Under the pieces are notes generated by a model. The model did no database searches. It saw only the letters and a list, made by a program, of their open reading frames with translations, and had not been told where the DNA came from. Shown in pieces: positions 50,234 to 59,478 of a stretch of 64,000 nt of DNA. The first letter of the stretch is position 1. Every line of letters starts with the position of its first letter. The position numbers and the translations under genes are program-made. The DNA is from Myxococcales bacterium (GTDB taxonomy: Bacteria; Myxococcota; Myxococcia; Myxococcales; Myxococcaceae): NCBI GenBank assembly GCA_020846875.1, contig JADLDB010000059.1, forward strand, positions 62,001 through 126,000, given 5' to 3'.

Positions 50234-52690
50234 CTAAAAGACGCCCGCGCGGCCGGCCAGCAGCTCGCCCAGCATGGCCTCGATCTGATCGCGCACCGCC
50301 AGGTTGGTGCGCTCGATCCACGCCAGATCGTCCTCGGGGATCTGCGGCGCCCCGGTGAAGTCGATCGGCGGCGCGAAGCGGATGAACCAGCGGGCGGGCA
50401 AGGGCGGCAGCGTGAGGGGCAGGTACTCCACCCCGAAGAAGCCACCGGGCAGCTTGCCGAACAGGGGCATGGACTCCTCGCCGCCGACGATGGCCACTGG
50501 CACCACCGGCACGCCGGCGCGCAGAGCGATCTTCAGGTAGCCGCCGCGGCCGAAGCGCCGCAGTTGGTAGCGCTCGCCGAAGGGCTTGGAGAGGCCGTGG
50601 AAGCCCTCCGGGAAGACGATCAGCGGGCGGCCCTCGTCCAAGAGCTTGAGCGCGTTGTCCGGGCTGGCGCGCACCGCACCGAGGCGGTTGGCCAAAAGCC
50701 CCACGAAGGGCGCGTGGAAGACCTGATCTTCCAGGAGCCAGCGGGCGTCGGCCAGCTCGGGCCGCTCGCGCTTCAGGGTGAGGTGCAGCACCGGGCCGTC
50801 GAGGGGCAGCGCGCCCGCGTGGTTGGCCACCAGCAGGCAGGGGCCTTTAGGCACGTGGCCCACGCCCTCCACATGGACGCGCCAGTACTTCTCGTAGAGC
50901 AGCTCCCCGAAGGGGCGCAGCTGGCGGGTCAGCTCGGAGTCCTTGCCCCAGGCGTCCACCTCGGTGCTGCGGGTGGGCAGACCGGTGACGGTCCGCAGCG
51001 CCCTCCACAGGCCCTTGAGGGCGTCGGGCAGGGTGGCGGCGGGCCGGGCGAGGGCGCGAGGCGGCCCTTCCGGGGTGTGGTGGGCTGGTGGCTCGTCGCC
51101 GAGGACCGTCTCCCCGGGCGCGTCGGCGTGGGGCTCGTCCGCCTCCGCCTGGTGGGCCCTCGAGCCGTCGACCGTCGCTCCGGGCGGCGGGGCGTGGCGA
51201 GAGGACTGGTGCGCGCGGCCAGGGTGCAGGGGCGCGCTGGGCTCGGGCAATCCACCGTGGAAGGTGGCCGACGGTGAGCCGCTGTGCGCGCGGGGGCCGG
51301 CGCCCAGAGGGACTCCAGAGGGCGCTGAGGGATGCGGAAAGGCCTCGAAGACGACGGAGGGCGATCCGTCGTGCGCGCGAGGAGGGCTCGGCGGCGGCGC
51401 GCCGCTGTCCGCAGGGTGGGGTGCAGAGGGCGGAGGGCCCGCCTGGCGGACGACGGAATGGGCACCGGCGTAGGGCGTGGCCAGCGGGCGGGGAAGCGTC
51501 CCCGCGTCGCCGGTCGTCTCAGGCGCTCCAGGGGGCGGAAGCGGACTGCCCGGCCCACCGTCGGAGCCGGGGCCGCCACCGGCGGCGCTTCCCAACGCGC
51601 TGCCTTCGGGCACGCCCGGGTGGGTGACGGGCTCGAAGGGGACGGACGGCGAGCCGGCATGAGGCCGTGGAGGGCTGCCCAGGGCGTCGGGCGTGGCGTC
51701 GTGCGCGCTCGCCTCGAAGGGGACGGAGGGAGAGCCCGGGTGAGGACGGGGCGCGCTGCCCAGCGGGCGGGCGTCCGGTGAGGCGTCGTGGGCGCTCGCC
51801 TCGAAGGGGACGGAGGGAGAGCCCGGGTGAGGCCGCGGCGCGCTGCCCAGCGGGCGGGCGTCCGGTGAGGCGTCGTGGGCGCTCGCCTCGAAGGGGACGG
51901 AGGGCGAGCCCGGGTGAGGACGGGGCGCGCTGCCCAGCGGACGGGCCTCCGGCGAGGCGTCGTGGGCGCTCGCCTCGAAGGGGACGGAGGGAGAGCCCGG
52001 GTGAGGACGGGGCGCGCTGCCCAGCGGGCGGGCGTCCGGTGAGGCGTCGTGGGCGCTCGGCTCGAAGGGGACGGAGGGAGAGCCCGGGTGAGGACGGGGC
52101 GCGCTGCCCAGCGGGCGGGCGTCCGGTGAGGCGTCGTGGACGCTCGGCTCGAAGGGGACGGAGGGAGAGCCCGGGTGAGGACGGGGCGCGCTGCCCAGCG
52201 GGCGGGCGTCCGGCGAGGCGTCGTGGGCGCTCGGCTCGAAGGGCGCGGGCGGGGATCGCAGGCGGGCCTGCGGGGCGCTTCGGTCCCCCCGCGCTTTCGC
52301 CGCCGGCGTCCCGGCCTGGGGCGTGGCCAGAGCGCGCGTGGACCGCGGCGAGGCTGGCTGGGGCACGGGCAGCGCCTTCGGATCCGTCGGCTCGCCCTTC
52401 ACCTTCGGGGAACCAGGGTGGGCGACCGGCGCGCTGATCGCCGCGTGCCTGGCGGTCGGCGGGCGCGCGGGCGGAGCGGGGGTGATCCGCGGGCCGACGG
52501 GAGGCGGCCGGGACGCCGGCGCCTTCTTCCCCTTCGGCGTCTGCAGCTCCGGGGTGTCCGGCCGGGCCTTCTTCTCGGGCGCGCGCTCGTCCTTCTGGGG
52601 CGCGGCTGGCGGCTGCGGGGCGGCGGGGAGATCTCCGCGCTGCGCGGCGCCGCGCTTGAAGGGATCGTTGCCGAGGACCTTGTGCGCCAT
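50234..52690 (-). CDS. PlsC-like acyltransferase with long Pro-rich repeat region
   Basis: An 818-residue protein. Residues 1-480 are disordered and Pro/Ser/Ala-rich, with seven near-identical 29-residue repeats carrying SPSVPFEPSAHDASPDARPL. The C-terminal 260 residues are a glycerolipid acyltransferase-like domain: LLVANHAGALPLDG (the His/Asp pair is six apart, as in one branch of the family), ANRLGAVRASPDNALKLL, LIVFPEGFHGLSKPF and PVVPVAIVGGEE. It may acylate a lysophospholipid or related lipid at the inner membrane. The repeat arm is unusual for such enzymes and could localise it or bind partners. Start MAHKVLGNDPFKRG; the SDR gene lies just upstream. Confidence 0.87.
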   Translation of the reverse strand: MAHKVLGNDPFKRGAAQRGDLPAAPQPPAAPQKDERAPEKKARPDTPELQTPKGKKAPASRPPPVGPRITPAPPARPPTARHAAISAPVAHPGSPKVKGEPTDPKALPVPQPASPRSTRALATPQAGTPAAKARGDRSAPQARLRSPPAPFEPSAHDASPDARPLGSAPRPHPGSPSVPFEPSVHDASPDARPLGSAPRPHPGSPSVPFEPSAHDASPDARPLGSAPRPHPGSPSVPFEASAHDASPEARPLGSAPRPHPGSPSVPFEASAHDASPDARPLGSAPRPHPGSPSVPFEASAHDASPDARPLGSAPRPHPGSPSVPFEASAHDATPDALGSPPRPHAGSPSVPFEPVTHPGVPEGSALGSAAGGGPGSDGGPGSPLPPPGAPETTGDAGTLPRPLATPYAGAHSVVRQAGPPPSAPHPADSGAPPPSPPRAHDGSPSVVFEAFPHPSAPSGVPLGAGPRAHSGSPSATFHGGLPEPSAPLHPGRAHQSSRHAPPPGATVDGSRAHQAEADEPHADAPGETVLGDEPPAHHTPEGPPRALARPAATLPDALKGLWRALRTVTGLPTRSTEVDAWGKDSELTRQLRPFGELLYEKYWRVHVEGVGHVPKGPCLLVANHAGALPLDGPVLHLTLKRERPELADARWLLEDQVFHAPFVGLLANRLGAVRASPDNALKLLDEGRPLIVFPEGFHGLSKPFGERYQLRRFGRGGYLKIALRAGVPVVPVAIVGGEESMPLFGKLPGGFFGVEYLPLTLPPLPARWFIRFAPPIDFTGAPQIPEDDLAWIERTNLAVRDQIEAMLGELLAGRAGVF
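51640..52250. repeat. Tandem 87-bp repeats inside the acyltransferase gene
   Basis: The phrase GGACGGAGGG recurs at 51721, 51808, 51895, 51982, 52069 and 52156, exactly 87 bases apart, with a degenerate unit starting at 51640 (81 bases before) and another near 52243. Units are nearly identical in DNA, implying recent expansion or gene conversion. Because 87 is a multiple of three, copy-number changes keep the frame. Confidence 0.9.
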
Positions 52691-52699
52691 GGTTCCCCC

Positions 52700-53629
52700 T
52701 TACTGCAAGCTGCTGAGCGTCGCCGCCGCCGGGATGCGCGCGGTGAAGCGGAGCTCCTTCGCCGCCCGCGTCCCGTCTGCGAGCCAGCTGTACCTCAAGT
52801 AGTCCAGCAAGGGCACTGGCACCGACGCGACGCCCGTCGCCTCCAGGAGCGCGATGGTCGAGCGCAGCATGGGGGCCGGCATGGGAAGGGCCTTGGCCCC
52901 CGAGAGGCGGACCAGCACCGAGAAGGGCAGGGATCCTTCGCCCACCACGTTGAAGGCGCCCTGGCAGCCGCAGGACAGGGCCAGGTGGAGCGCCCGGGCG
53001 GCGTCGCGCTCGTCGATCACCTGCCACAGCGGATCGAAGCCCAGCACCGTGGGGACGAAGCGCGTCCGGAGCAGGCGGGTGATCGGGTTGTCCGCGGTGG
53101 GGCCGACGATGGGGGCGAAGCGCAGGACGACCACGTGCGTCTGCGGGTTCCGCTGGCCGTAGGACTCGACCTGCCGCTCCACCTCCACGCGATCGGTGAC
53201 GAAGCGCACGCCGGCGCCCAGCAGCGGTTGATCCTCGGTGTAGCTGGCCGGGCCGCTCTTGCGCGCGCCGTAGAGGGCGGTCCACGACGGGACGATGAGG
53301 CGCGACAGGCCCGTGGCCTGGGCGGCGGCGAGCACGTGCATCGAGCCGATCACCTCCAGCTCGTGTGCGAAGGCCGCCCCGTGGACCTTCGAGTTGGCGA
53401 AGGCGAGGTGGAAGAGCACCTCGATGGCGGCGTCCTGCATGGTGCGGGACAGCTCCTCCTCGCTGCCCGGGCGGGTCAGGTCGACCTTCACCAGGGACAG
53501 CTTGCGCAAGCCCTCGGGCGCGTCGGCCACGTCGAAGGCCACCACCTGCGAGACGCGCGGATCGGCCTCCAGCAGCGGCAGCAGGCCTCGCCCCAGATCC
53601 GACGCAATCCCGGTGACCCCCACGCGCAT
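52700..53629 (-). CDS. Extended SDR / NAD-dependent epimerase-like protein
   Basis: A 309-residue Rossmann-fold protein. The dinucleotide motif is VGVTGIASDLGRGLL at the N-terminus, followed by VAFDVADAPEGL, FHLAFANSKVHG and the catalytic pair YGARK. LRFAPIVGPTADNPITRLL and RDAARALHLALS also fit the NAD-dependent epimerase/dehydratase family. The substrate is unknown; sugar-nucleotide or steroid-like substrates are both possible. ATG at 53629 (MRVGVTG) preferred over a longer frame. It lies 9 bases upstream of the acyltransferase, so the two are probably co-transcribed. Confidence 0.85.
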   Translation of the reverse strand: MRVGVTGIASDLGRGLLPLLEADPRVSQVVAFDVADAPEGLRKLSLVKVDLTRPGSEEELSRTMQDAAIEVLFHLAFANSKVHGAAFAHELEVIGSMHVLAAAQATGLSRLIVPSWTALYGARKSGPASYTEDQPLLGAGVRFVTDRVEVERQVESYGQRNPQTHVVVLRFAPIVGPTADNPITRLLRTRFVPTVLGFDPLWQVIDERDAARALHLALSCGCQGAFNVVGEGSLPFSVLVRLSGAKALPMPAPMLRSTIALLEATGVASVPVPLLDYLRYSWLADGTRAAKELRFTARIPAAATLSSLQ

Positions 53630-53697
53630 CACCCGGCGAATACTCCAATCACCCCGCGCTTGAAAGCGGGAGCCAGTCACCGTTTGGTTGCGATCCG

Positions 53698-54669
53698 ATG
53701 ACGCGACGGGTGGCGATCCTCCTGGTGGTGCTGCCCCTGGCCGGCTTCGCGCACGACGCCGACGTCGTCTACGTGGCGGCGCAGTCCACGCCGGAGCCGG
53801 GCACCCTGGTGGAGGTGATCACGCTGACGGGGGCGGCCCTGGGGGCGCTGGCCCCGGTGGACGCGGACGGCGACGGGCTGCTGTCCCAGGCGGATCTGGA
53901 CGCGCGGGCGGCGGCGATCTCCGCGGGGGTGTGGGACGACGTGCCCCTCGGCGCGGGCGGGCAGCCCTGCGCGCGGGAGAGGACGACGGCGACGCTGAAG
54001 GAAGGTTACGTGGAGCTGGTGGGCCACTTCCGCTGCGGGGAAGGCGAGCTGCGGCAGGACTTCAAGATCCTGCGGGTGCTGCCGGCGAACTTCCGGGTGG
54101 TGCTGGGCAGCCAGCTCGAAGGCGAGGTGGGCAAAGCCTTCGCTTACGGACAACTGACGGCGCTGACGGTGCCCCGGCCGCCTCCCCCGGGGGCCTTCAG
54201 CCGGGCGCGCTTCGAGAACGGCCTCGCCGATGGCGTGGGCGCGGTGGCGTGGATCGGCGCGCTGGGGGGCCTTCTGCTGGTGCTGGGCGCGGCGGGGAGC
54301 TGGCGCTCCGCGCTCCTCGGCTGGGCGCTGTGCGGCGCCGGCGTGCTGGGGGGCGCCTTCCTGCCCACGCCCGAGTGGGTCGCGCTGGCCGTGCTGGGCG
54401 CGGGCGCCGTCGCCCTGGCGTCCCGAGGGACGACGCACGCGACGCTGGGGCTGGCGGCGGGCGTGGCGCTCACGGCGCGGATGGGCGGCGGTCCGGTCTC
54501 GTACGCGCTCGGGGTGGGCGTGGGGGCCCTGGCTGCGCTGGTGGTGGCGGGGCCGGCGGCGGTGGCGGCAGGGCGCCTGCTGCAGCGGCGACCGACGGGC
54601 TGGAAGGTGGCCCGATGGGCGGCGGCGGCGGCGGTGTGCTTCGCCGTCGGATTCCGCGTGGCGGCGTGA
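53698..54669 (+). CDS. Membrane protein with EF-hand-like loop
   Basis: A 323-residue protein: signal sequence (ILLVVLPLAGFAHDA), a periplasmic domain of about 150 residues with a calcium-type loop (PVDADGDGLLSQADLDARA) and two cysteines, and then five or six membrane helices (WIGALGGLLLVLGAAGS, LGWALCGAGVLGGAF, VALAVLGAGAVALASR). The layout recalls the HupE/UreJ-type metal-transport-associated proteins, but motifs for that family are not clear. Function unknown. Divergent from the SDR gene. Confidence 0.78.
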   Translation: MTRRVAILLVVLPLAGFAHDADVVYVAAQSTPEPGTLVEVITLTGAALGALAPVDADGDGLLSQADLDARAAAISAGVWDDVPLGAGGQPCARERTTATLKEGYVELVGHFRCGEGELRQDFKILRVLPANFRVVLGSQLEGEVGKAFAYGQLTALTVPRPPPPGAFSRARFENGLADGVGAVAWIGALGGLLLVLGAAGSWRSALLGWALCGAGVLGGAFLPTPEWVALAVLGAGAVALASRGTTHATLGLAAGVALTARMGGGPVSYALGVGVGALAALVVAGPAAVAAGRLLQRRPTGWKVARWAAAAAVCFAVGFRVAA

Positions 54670-54695
54670 AGGACAGCCGGTAGATTCCCGCGCGC

Positions 54696-55469
54696 ATGGC
54701 ACGGGAAAGCTACAACGACCTGGTCTACGAGCTGGGCGACCTCGCGCGCGAGCACCTGGCGGAGGCGAAGAACCCTCCCAGGACCATGGAGAACGTGTTC
54801 GCCGCGGAGGATCACGTGCTGGCGATCCGCCAGGAGATCGAGGCGATCGAGGCCGAGCTGAACGAGGCCGACGCCCAGCACCAGGACTTCCTCGCCCAGC
54901 AGGAGGCGGAGCAGGACGAGCAGAACGCGATCATCAAGAAGTGGCGAGCGGCGGTGGCGGGCGTGGAGGTGCGCAGCCGCGACTTGAAGAAGAAGCTGTC
55001 CTCGCTGAAGGCGGCGTTCCGCTACCAGAAGGTGTCCTTGAAGCGGCAGGAGGAGAGGCACAGGGATCTCGAGCTGCGCGAGGGCCACGATCCGAAGAAG
55101 ATCGCCCTGTCGAAGGAGAACCTGAAGAAGGCGCGCCTGCACATCATGCGGGAGCAGCGGCACGTGGAAGAGCTGGAGTGGGAATTCAACCAGGTGCTGA
55201 CGCCCAGGCCGGGCCAGCCGGGAGCGCAGGGGATCCTCGCGCACAAGCGGATCCTCGAGATGGAGGACGAGGCCGAGGAGAAGGAGTTCGAGCACAAGGA
55301 GCGCATGAAGGAGATCGACGCGGCGCTCGCGGCGAAGGACGAGGAGCTCAAGGCCGCCGAGGAGGAGCTCGACGGGTGCATCTTCGACCTGGGCGAGGAG
55401 TGCTACTCGGAGCGGATCGCCCACCCGCAGCTCAACGCGCTGTACCCACGCCTGGACAAGGCGGGGTAG
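54696..55469 (+). CDS. Coiled-coil protein of unknown function
   Basis: A 257-residue, very charged protein with no signal or membrane helix. Heptad-like coiled coil covers about residues 40-130 and 205-235 (IEAIEAELNEADAQHQDFLA, MKEIDAALAAKDEELKAAEE). A short conserved-looking tail has DGCIFDLGEECYSERIAHP. No family is recognised. It lies 170 bases before rpsA on the same strand; that gap holds only the rpsA leader. Confidence 0.82.
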   Translation: MARESYNDLVYELGDLAREHLAEAKNPPRTMENVFAAEDHVLAIRQEIEAIEAELNEADAQHQDFLAQQEAEQDEQNAIIKKWRAAVAGVEVRSRDLKKKLSSLKAAFRYQKVSLKRQEERHRDLELREGHDPKKIALSKENLKKARLHIMREQRHVEELEWEFNQVLTPRPGQPGAQGILAHKRILEMEDEAEEKEFEHKERMKEIDAALAAKDEELKAAEEELDGCIFDLGEECYSERIAHPQLNALYPRLDKAG

Positions 55470-55639
55470 GCCTTCGGGTCAGCCCCCTTGCATCCCCGAT
55501 CGGCCTGACCTAAGGGCCAGACCCTCACCAGTCATGGTGGCCGGTGTGCCCTCTCGCGCGAGCTGCCCCACGCGCGACGGGGTGAGGCTTTGATCGGGGA
55601 GCAGTACCCGTTGGCAGTTCTGAAGGAAACCCTAACCCT

Positions 55640-57352
55640 ATGCAGCAGAACGTGAACCAGCAGGCCGGCCTGGAGGCCGAAGAGGACTTTGCAGCGCTGT
55701 TCGAGGCGTCCCTGAAGGAGGGCGGCCGCGGTGGGCTCGTCAAGGAAGGCGAGGTCATCAAGGGCACGGTGGTCCGGGTCACCCCCGAGTTCGCCATCGT
55801 CGACATCGGCTACAAGTCCGAGGGCCAGGTCGCGATCGCTGAGTTCACCAGCGCCAAGGGCGAGATCACGGTGAAGCCCGGCGACCAGGTGGACGTCTAC
55901 CTGGAGAGCCGTGAGAACGACACCGGCATGGTCGTCCTCTCCAAGGAGAAGGCCGACAAGATGCGGATCTGGGACGAGATCTCGGCCGCGGTGAAGGACA
56001 ACCAGATCATCAAGGGCACCATCATCGGTCGCGTGAAGGGCGGCCTGCAGGTGGACATCGGCGTGAAGGCGTTCCTGCCCGGCTCGCAGGTGGACATCCG
56101 CCCGGTGCGCAACCTGGACCAGTTCCTCGCCAAGGAGTTCGAGTTCAAGGTCATCAAGTTCAACCAGAAGCGCGGGAACATCGTGCTGTCGCGCCGCGTG
56201 CTACTGGAGAAGCAGCGCGAGGAGCAGAAGAAGGAGACGCTCAAGAACCTGCGCGAGGGCGCGATCATGAAGGGCCAGGTGAAGAACCTCACCGACTACG
56301 GCGCCTTCATCGACCTGGGCGGCATCGACGGCCTCCTGCACATCACCGACATGTCGTGGGGCCGCGTCGGCCACCCGTCCGAGATGTTCAGCGTGGGTGA
56401 CGAGGTGCGCGTCGTCGTCCTCAAGTTCGATCCCGCGCAGGAGCGCGTCAGCCTGGGCCTCAAGCAGATCCAGGAGGATCCGTGGCACCGCGCCGACGAG
56501 AAGTACCCGGTCGGCACCCGCGTCAAGGGCAAGGTGGTCAGCCTCACCGACTACGGCGCCTTCATCGAGCTGGAGCAGGGCGTCGAGGGCCTGGTGCACG
56601 TCTCCGAGATGACGTGGAACAAGCGCGTCAAGCACCCGTCCAAGCTGCTCGAGGTCGCCCAGGAAGTGGAGGCGGTGGTCCTGGACATCGATCCCAAGGC
56701 CAAGCGCATCGCGCTGGGCATGAAGCAGATCGAGCAGAACCCCTGGACCGTGCTGGAGGACAAGTACCCGATCGGCTCGGTGATCAAGGGCCTGGTCCGC
56801 AACGTCACCGACTTCGGCGTCTTCGTTGGCGTCGAGGAAGGCGTGGACGGTCTGGTGCACGTGTCCGACATCTCCTGGACGCAGCGGATCAAGCACCCGG
56901 GCGAGCTCTACAAGAAGGGTGACGTGGTCGAGGCGGTGGTGCTCAACATCGACGTGGAGAACGAGCGCTTCAGCCTGGGCATCAAGCAGCTGCAGCAGGA
57001 TCCCTGGGACACGCTGTCCGAGCGCCACCCGGTGGGCACCCGCGTCAAGGGCAAGGTCACCAAGGTCACCGACTTCGGCGCCTTCGTGGAGATCGAGCCC
57101 GGCATCGAGGGCCTGGTGCACGTCTCGGAGATCAAGGAGGAGCGGGTGGAGAACCCCCGCGACGTCCTCGCCGAGGCGCAGGAGGTCGACGTGAAGATCA
57201 TCGACATCAACACCTCGGATCGGAAGATCGCCCTCTCGATCAAGGCCACCCTGCACGAGGGTGAGGACGACTACCGCGAGTACCTGAAGAAGCAGGCCGA
57301 CGGCGCCAAGGCCCGCCTGGGCGACGTGATGGCCGGCAAGCTGAAGAAGTAG
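55640..57352 (+). CDS. rpsA: 30S ribosomal protein S1
   Basis: A 570-residue S1 with six S1 (OB-fold) domains: repeats begin near GEVIKGTVVRVTPEFAIVDI, then at IIKGTIIGRVKGGLQVDI, AIMKGQVKNLTDYGAFIDLG, RVKGKVVSLTDYGAFIELEQ, VIKGLVRNVTDFGVFVGVEE and RVKGKVTKVTDFGAFVEIEP. It binds mRNA and helps initiation on structured leaders. Six domains match the normal Gram-negative form. ATG preceded by GAAGGAAA; a terminator follows 21 bases after the stop. Its leader of about 170 bases is long enough for autoregulation, but I see no clear structure. Confidence 0.96.
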   Translation: MQQNVNQQAGLEAEEDFAALFEASLKEGGRGGLVKEGEVIKGTVVRVTPEFAIVDIGYKSEGQVAIAEFTSAKGEITVKPGDQVDVYLESRENDTGMVVLSKEKADKMRIWDEISAAVKDNQIIKGTIIGRVKGGLQVDIGVKAFLPGSQVDIRPVRNLDQFLAKEFEFKVIKFNQKRGNIVLSRRVLLEKQREEQKKETLKNLREGAIMKGQVKNLTDYGAFIDLGGIDGLLHITDMSWGRVGHPSEMFSVGDEVRVVVLKFDPAQERVSLGLKQIQEDPWHRADEKYPVGTRVKGKVVSLTDYGAFIELEQGVEGLVHVSEMTWNKRVKHPSKLLEVAQEVEAVVLDIDPKAKRIALGMKQIEQNPWTVLEDKYPIGSVIKGLVRNVTDFGVFVGVEEGVDGLVHVSDISWTQRIKHPGELYKKGDVVEAVVLNIDVENERFSLGIKQLQQDPWDTLSERHPVGTRVKGKVTKVTDFGAFVEIEPGIEGLVHVSEIKEERVENPRDVLAEAQEVDVKIIDINTSDRKIALSIKATLHEGEDDYREYLKKQADGAKARLGDVMAGKLKK

Positions 57353-57373
57353 GTCAGCGCTCTGGTGTGCTGG

Positions 57374-57408
57374 AAGGCCGGGTGCTCCCCACGTGGAGCC
57401 CCGGCCTT
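57374..57408 (+). terminator. Terminator after rpsA
   Basis: AAGGCCGGGTGCTCC pairs with GGAGCCCCGGCCTT around a short CCACGT loop, giving a stem of about 14 bp with one mismatch. TCGCGTTTCT follows, so the T-tract is short, but the stem is strong. Confidence 0.7.
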
Positions 57409-57518
57409 TCGCGTTTCTCGTGCCGGACTGGAGGGACGTGCGCCGCGACGCGCCTTGCTTCCCGGTGCGCTCGCCGTCATAAGCCGCGGCGAACACTTCA
57501 TTCTTCCAGGAGGGCTCC

Positions 57519-58697
57519 ATGGCTCGTGACGTCGTGATCGTTGGTGCAGCGCGGACTCCCATCGGTGCGTTTCAGGGCGCGTTGTCGTCGATGACGGCGC
57601 CGCAGCTGGGGGCGGTGGCGATCAAGGCGGCGCTGGAGCGCGCGGGCGTGAAGCCGGAGCTGGTGGAGCAGTGCTTCATGGGCCACGTGCTGCAGGCGGG
57701 CGTGGGGCAGGCGCCGGCGCGGCAGGCGGCGCGCTTCGCGGGGCTGGCGGACGGGACGCCCTGCGTGACGGTGCACAAGGTGTGCGGCTCGGGCCTGCAG
57801 GCGGTGGTGAACGCCTACCAGGTGATCGCCCTGGGAGACGCGGACGTGGTGGTGGCCGGCGGCATGGAGTCGATGTCCAACGCGCCCTACCTCTCGCACC
57901 AACTGCGCGGCGGCGCCCGCATGGGCCACGTCGAGTTCAAGGACTCGATGGTGGCCGACGGCCTCACCGACGCGTACGACAACATTCACATGGGCCTGTG
58001 CGCCGAGGCGTGCGCCACGGAGCTGAAGATCAGCCGCGCCGCGCAGGACGAGTTCGCCATCGAGTCCACCAATCGCGCCATCCGCGCGCAGAAGGAAGGC
58101 CTCTTCAAGGCAGAGCTCGTCCCCGTCTCCGTGCCGCAGAAGAAGGGCGACCCGGTGGTGGTGTCCGAGGACGAGGGGCCGAAGAACGCCAGGCCAGAGA
58201 AGATCACGGCCTTGAAGCCGGTGTTCAAGAAGGACGGCACGGTGACGGCGGCCAACGCCTCGTCCATCAACGACGGCGCGGCGGCGCTGGTGCTGATGAG
58301 CGCGGACAAGGCGAAGGCGCTGGGCCTCACCCCGCTGGCGAAGATCGCCGGCCACGCGGCGGCCGCCAGAAAGCCGGTGGAGTTCACCATCGCCCCCACG
58401 GACGCCATCAACAAGCTGCTGCAGAAGACCGGCAAGTCGGTCGGCGACGTGGATACCTGGGAAATCAACGAGGCCTTCGCCGTCGTCTCGCTCGCCAACA
58501 ACCAGTTGCTCAAGCTGGATCCGGCGAAGGTGAACGTGCGCGGCGGCGCGGTGGTGCTGGGCCACCCGATCGGCGCGTCGGGCGCGCGCGTGCTGGTCAC
58601 GCTGCTCCACACCATGAAGGATCAGTCCTTCAAGCGGGGCGTGGCGTCCCTGTGCATCGGCGGGGGCGAGGGCATCGCCCTGATGGTCGAGCGCTGA
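57519..58697 (+). CDS. Acetyl-CoA acetyltransferase (thiolase)
   Basis: A 392-residue thiolase that splits acetoacetyl-CoA to two acetyl-CoA or the reverse. The acyl-accepting Cys89 lies in VHKVCGSGLQAV; the general-base pair is His at about 348 in GHPIGASGARVL and Cys at about 379 in SLCIGGGEG; NEAFAVVSL is also conserved. Downstream are the two CoA-transferase subunits, so it probably completes acetoacetate use from the lysine pathway. It could equally feed acetoacetyl-CoA into the mevalonate pathway. Confidence 0.94.
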   Translation: MARDVVIVGAARTPIGAFQGALSSMTAPQLGAVAIKAALERAGVKPELVEQCFMGHVLQAGVGQAPARQAARFAGLADGTPCVTVHKVCGSGLQAVVNAYQVIALGDADVVVAGGMESMSNAPYLSHQLRGGARMGHVEFKDSMVADGLTDAYDNIHMGLCAEACATELKISRAAQDEFAIESTNRAIRAQKEGLFKAELVPVSVPQKKGDPVVVSEDEGPKNARPEKITALKPVFKKDGTVTAANASSINDGAAALVLMSADKAKALGLTPLAKIAGHAAAARKPVEFTIAPTDAINKLLQKTGKSVGDVDTWEINEAFAVVSLANNQLLKLDPAKVNVRGGAVVLGHPIGASGARVLVTLLHTMKDQSFKRGVASLCIGGGEGIALMVER

Positions 58698-58767
58698 CCC
58701 TTCGGGCAGTCCGCTTTTGGTTGTCAGGCCGCCGCGGGCGCGGGAAAACCGCCCGCGGAGGGCACGG

Positions 58768-59466
58768 ATGAACAAAGTCATCGCCTCGGCCGACGAAGCG
58801 GTCGCCGACATCCCCGACAACTGCACGCTCATGTCGGGCGGCTTCGGGCTGTGCGGCAACCCGGAGAACCTGATCACCGCCCTTCACAAGAAGGGCGTGA
58901 AGGGCCTCACGATCATCGCCAACAACTGCGGCACCACCGATCTGGGCCTGGGGATCCTGCTCAAGAACAAGCAGGTGAAGAAGATGGTGTCCAGCTACGT
59001 GGGCGAGAACAAGGAGTTCGAGCGCCAGTTCCTCTCTGGCGAGCTGGAGGTCGAGCTGAACCCCCAGGGCACCCTGGCCGAGCGGATCCGCGCCGGCGGG
59101 GCGGGCATCGGCGGCTTCTACGTGCGCACCGGCGTCGGCACCGAGGTCGCCAAGGGCAAGGAGACGAAGACGATCGACGGCCACGAGTACGTGCTGGAGA
59201 GGCCGCTCAAGGCTGACTTCGCCATCGTCCGCGCGTGGAAGGCCGACACCTGGGGCAACCTCGTCTTCCGGAAGACGGCCCGCAACTTCAGCCCGATGAT
59301 GTGCGCCGCCGCGAAGGTGACGATCGTCGAGGCCGAGCACATCGTGCCGGTGGGCGGGCTGGAGGCCGACGCGATCCACGTCCCCAGCATCTACGTGAAG
59401 CGGATCATCCAGTCGGAGAACCTCCAGAAGTGGATCGAGCGCCGCACGGTCCGCAAGAAGGCCTGA
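58768..59466 (+). CDS. scoA: 3-oxoacid CoA-transferase subunit A
   Basis: A 232-residue alpha subunit of a class I CoA transferase. Signatures: NCTLMSGGFGLCGNPENLI, the CoA-binding GTLAERIRAGGAGIGGFY and IVEAEHIVPVGGLEADAIHVP. With subunit B it transfers CoA from succinyl-CoA (or another acyl-CoA) to acetoacetate, making acetoacetyl-CoA. The MNKVIASADEAV start at 58768 follows GGAGGG; an upstream frame extension is not family-like. Neighbouring thiolase finishes the degradation. The donor CoA cannot be decided from the sequence. Confidence 0.93.
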   Translation: MNKVIASADEAVADIPDNCTLMSGGFGLCGNPENLITALHKKGVKGLTIIANNCGTTDLGLGILLKNKQVKKMVSSYVGENKEFERQFLSGELEVELNPQGTLAERIRAGGAGIGGFYVRTGVGTEVAKGKETKTIDGHEYVLERPLKADFAIVRAWKADTWGNLVFRKTARNFSPMMCAAAKVTIVEAEHIVPVGGLEADAIHVPSIYVKRIIQSENLQKWIERRTVRKKA

Positions 59467-59478
59467 AGAGGACACGCC

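Noticed and set aside
51640-52250. CRISPR-like array
   Set aside because: The period is 87 bases, there are no variable spacers, and the units are in frame inside a protein gene.
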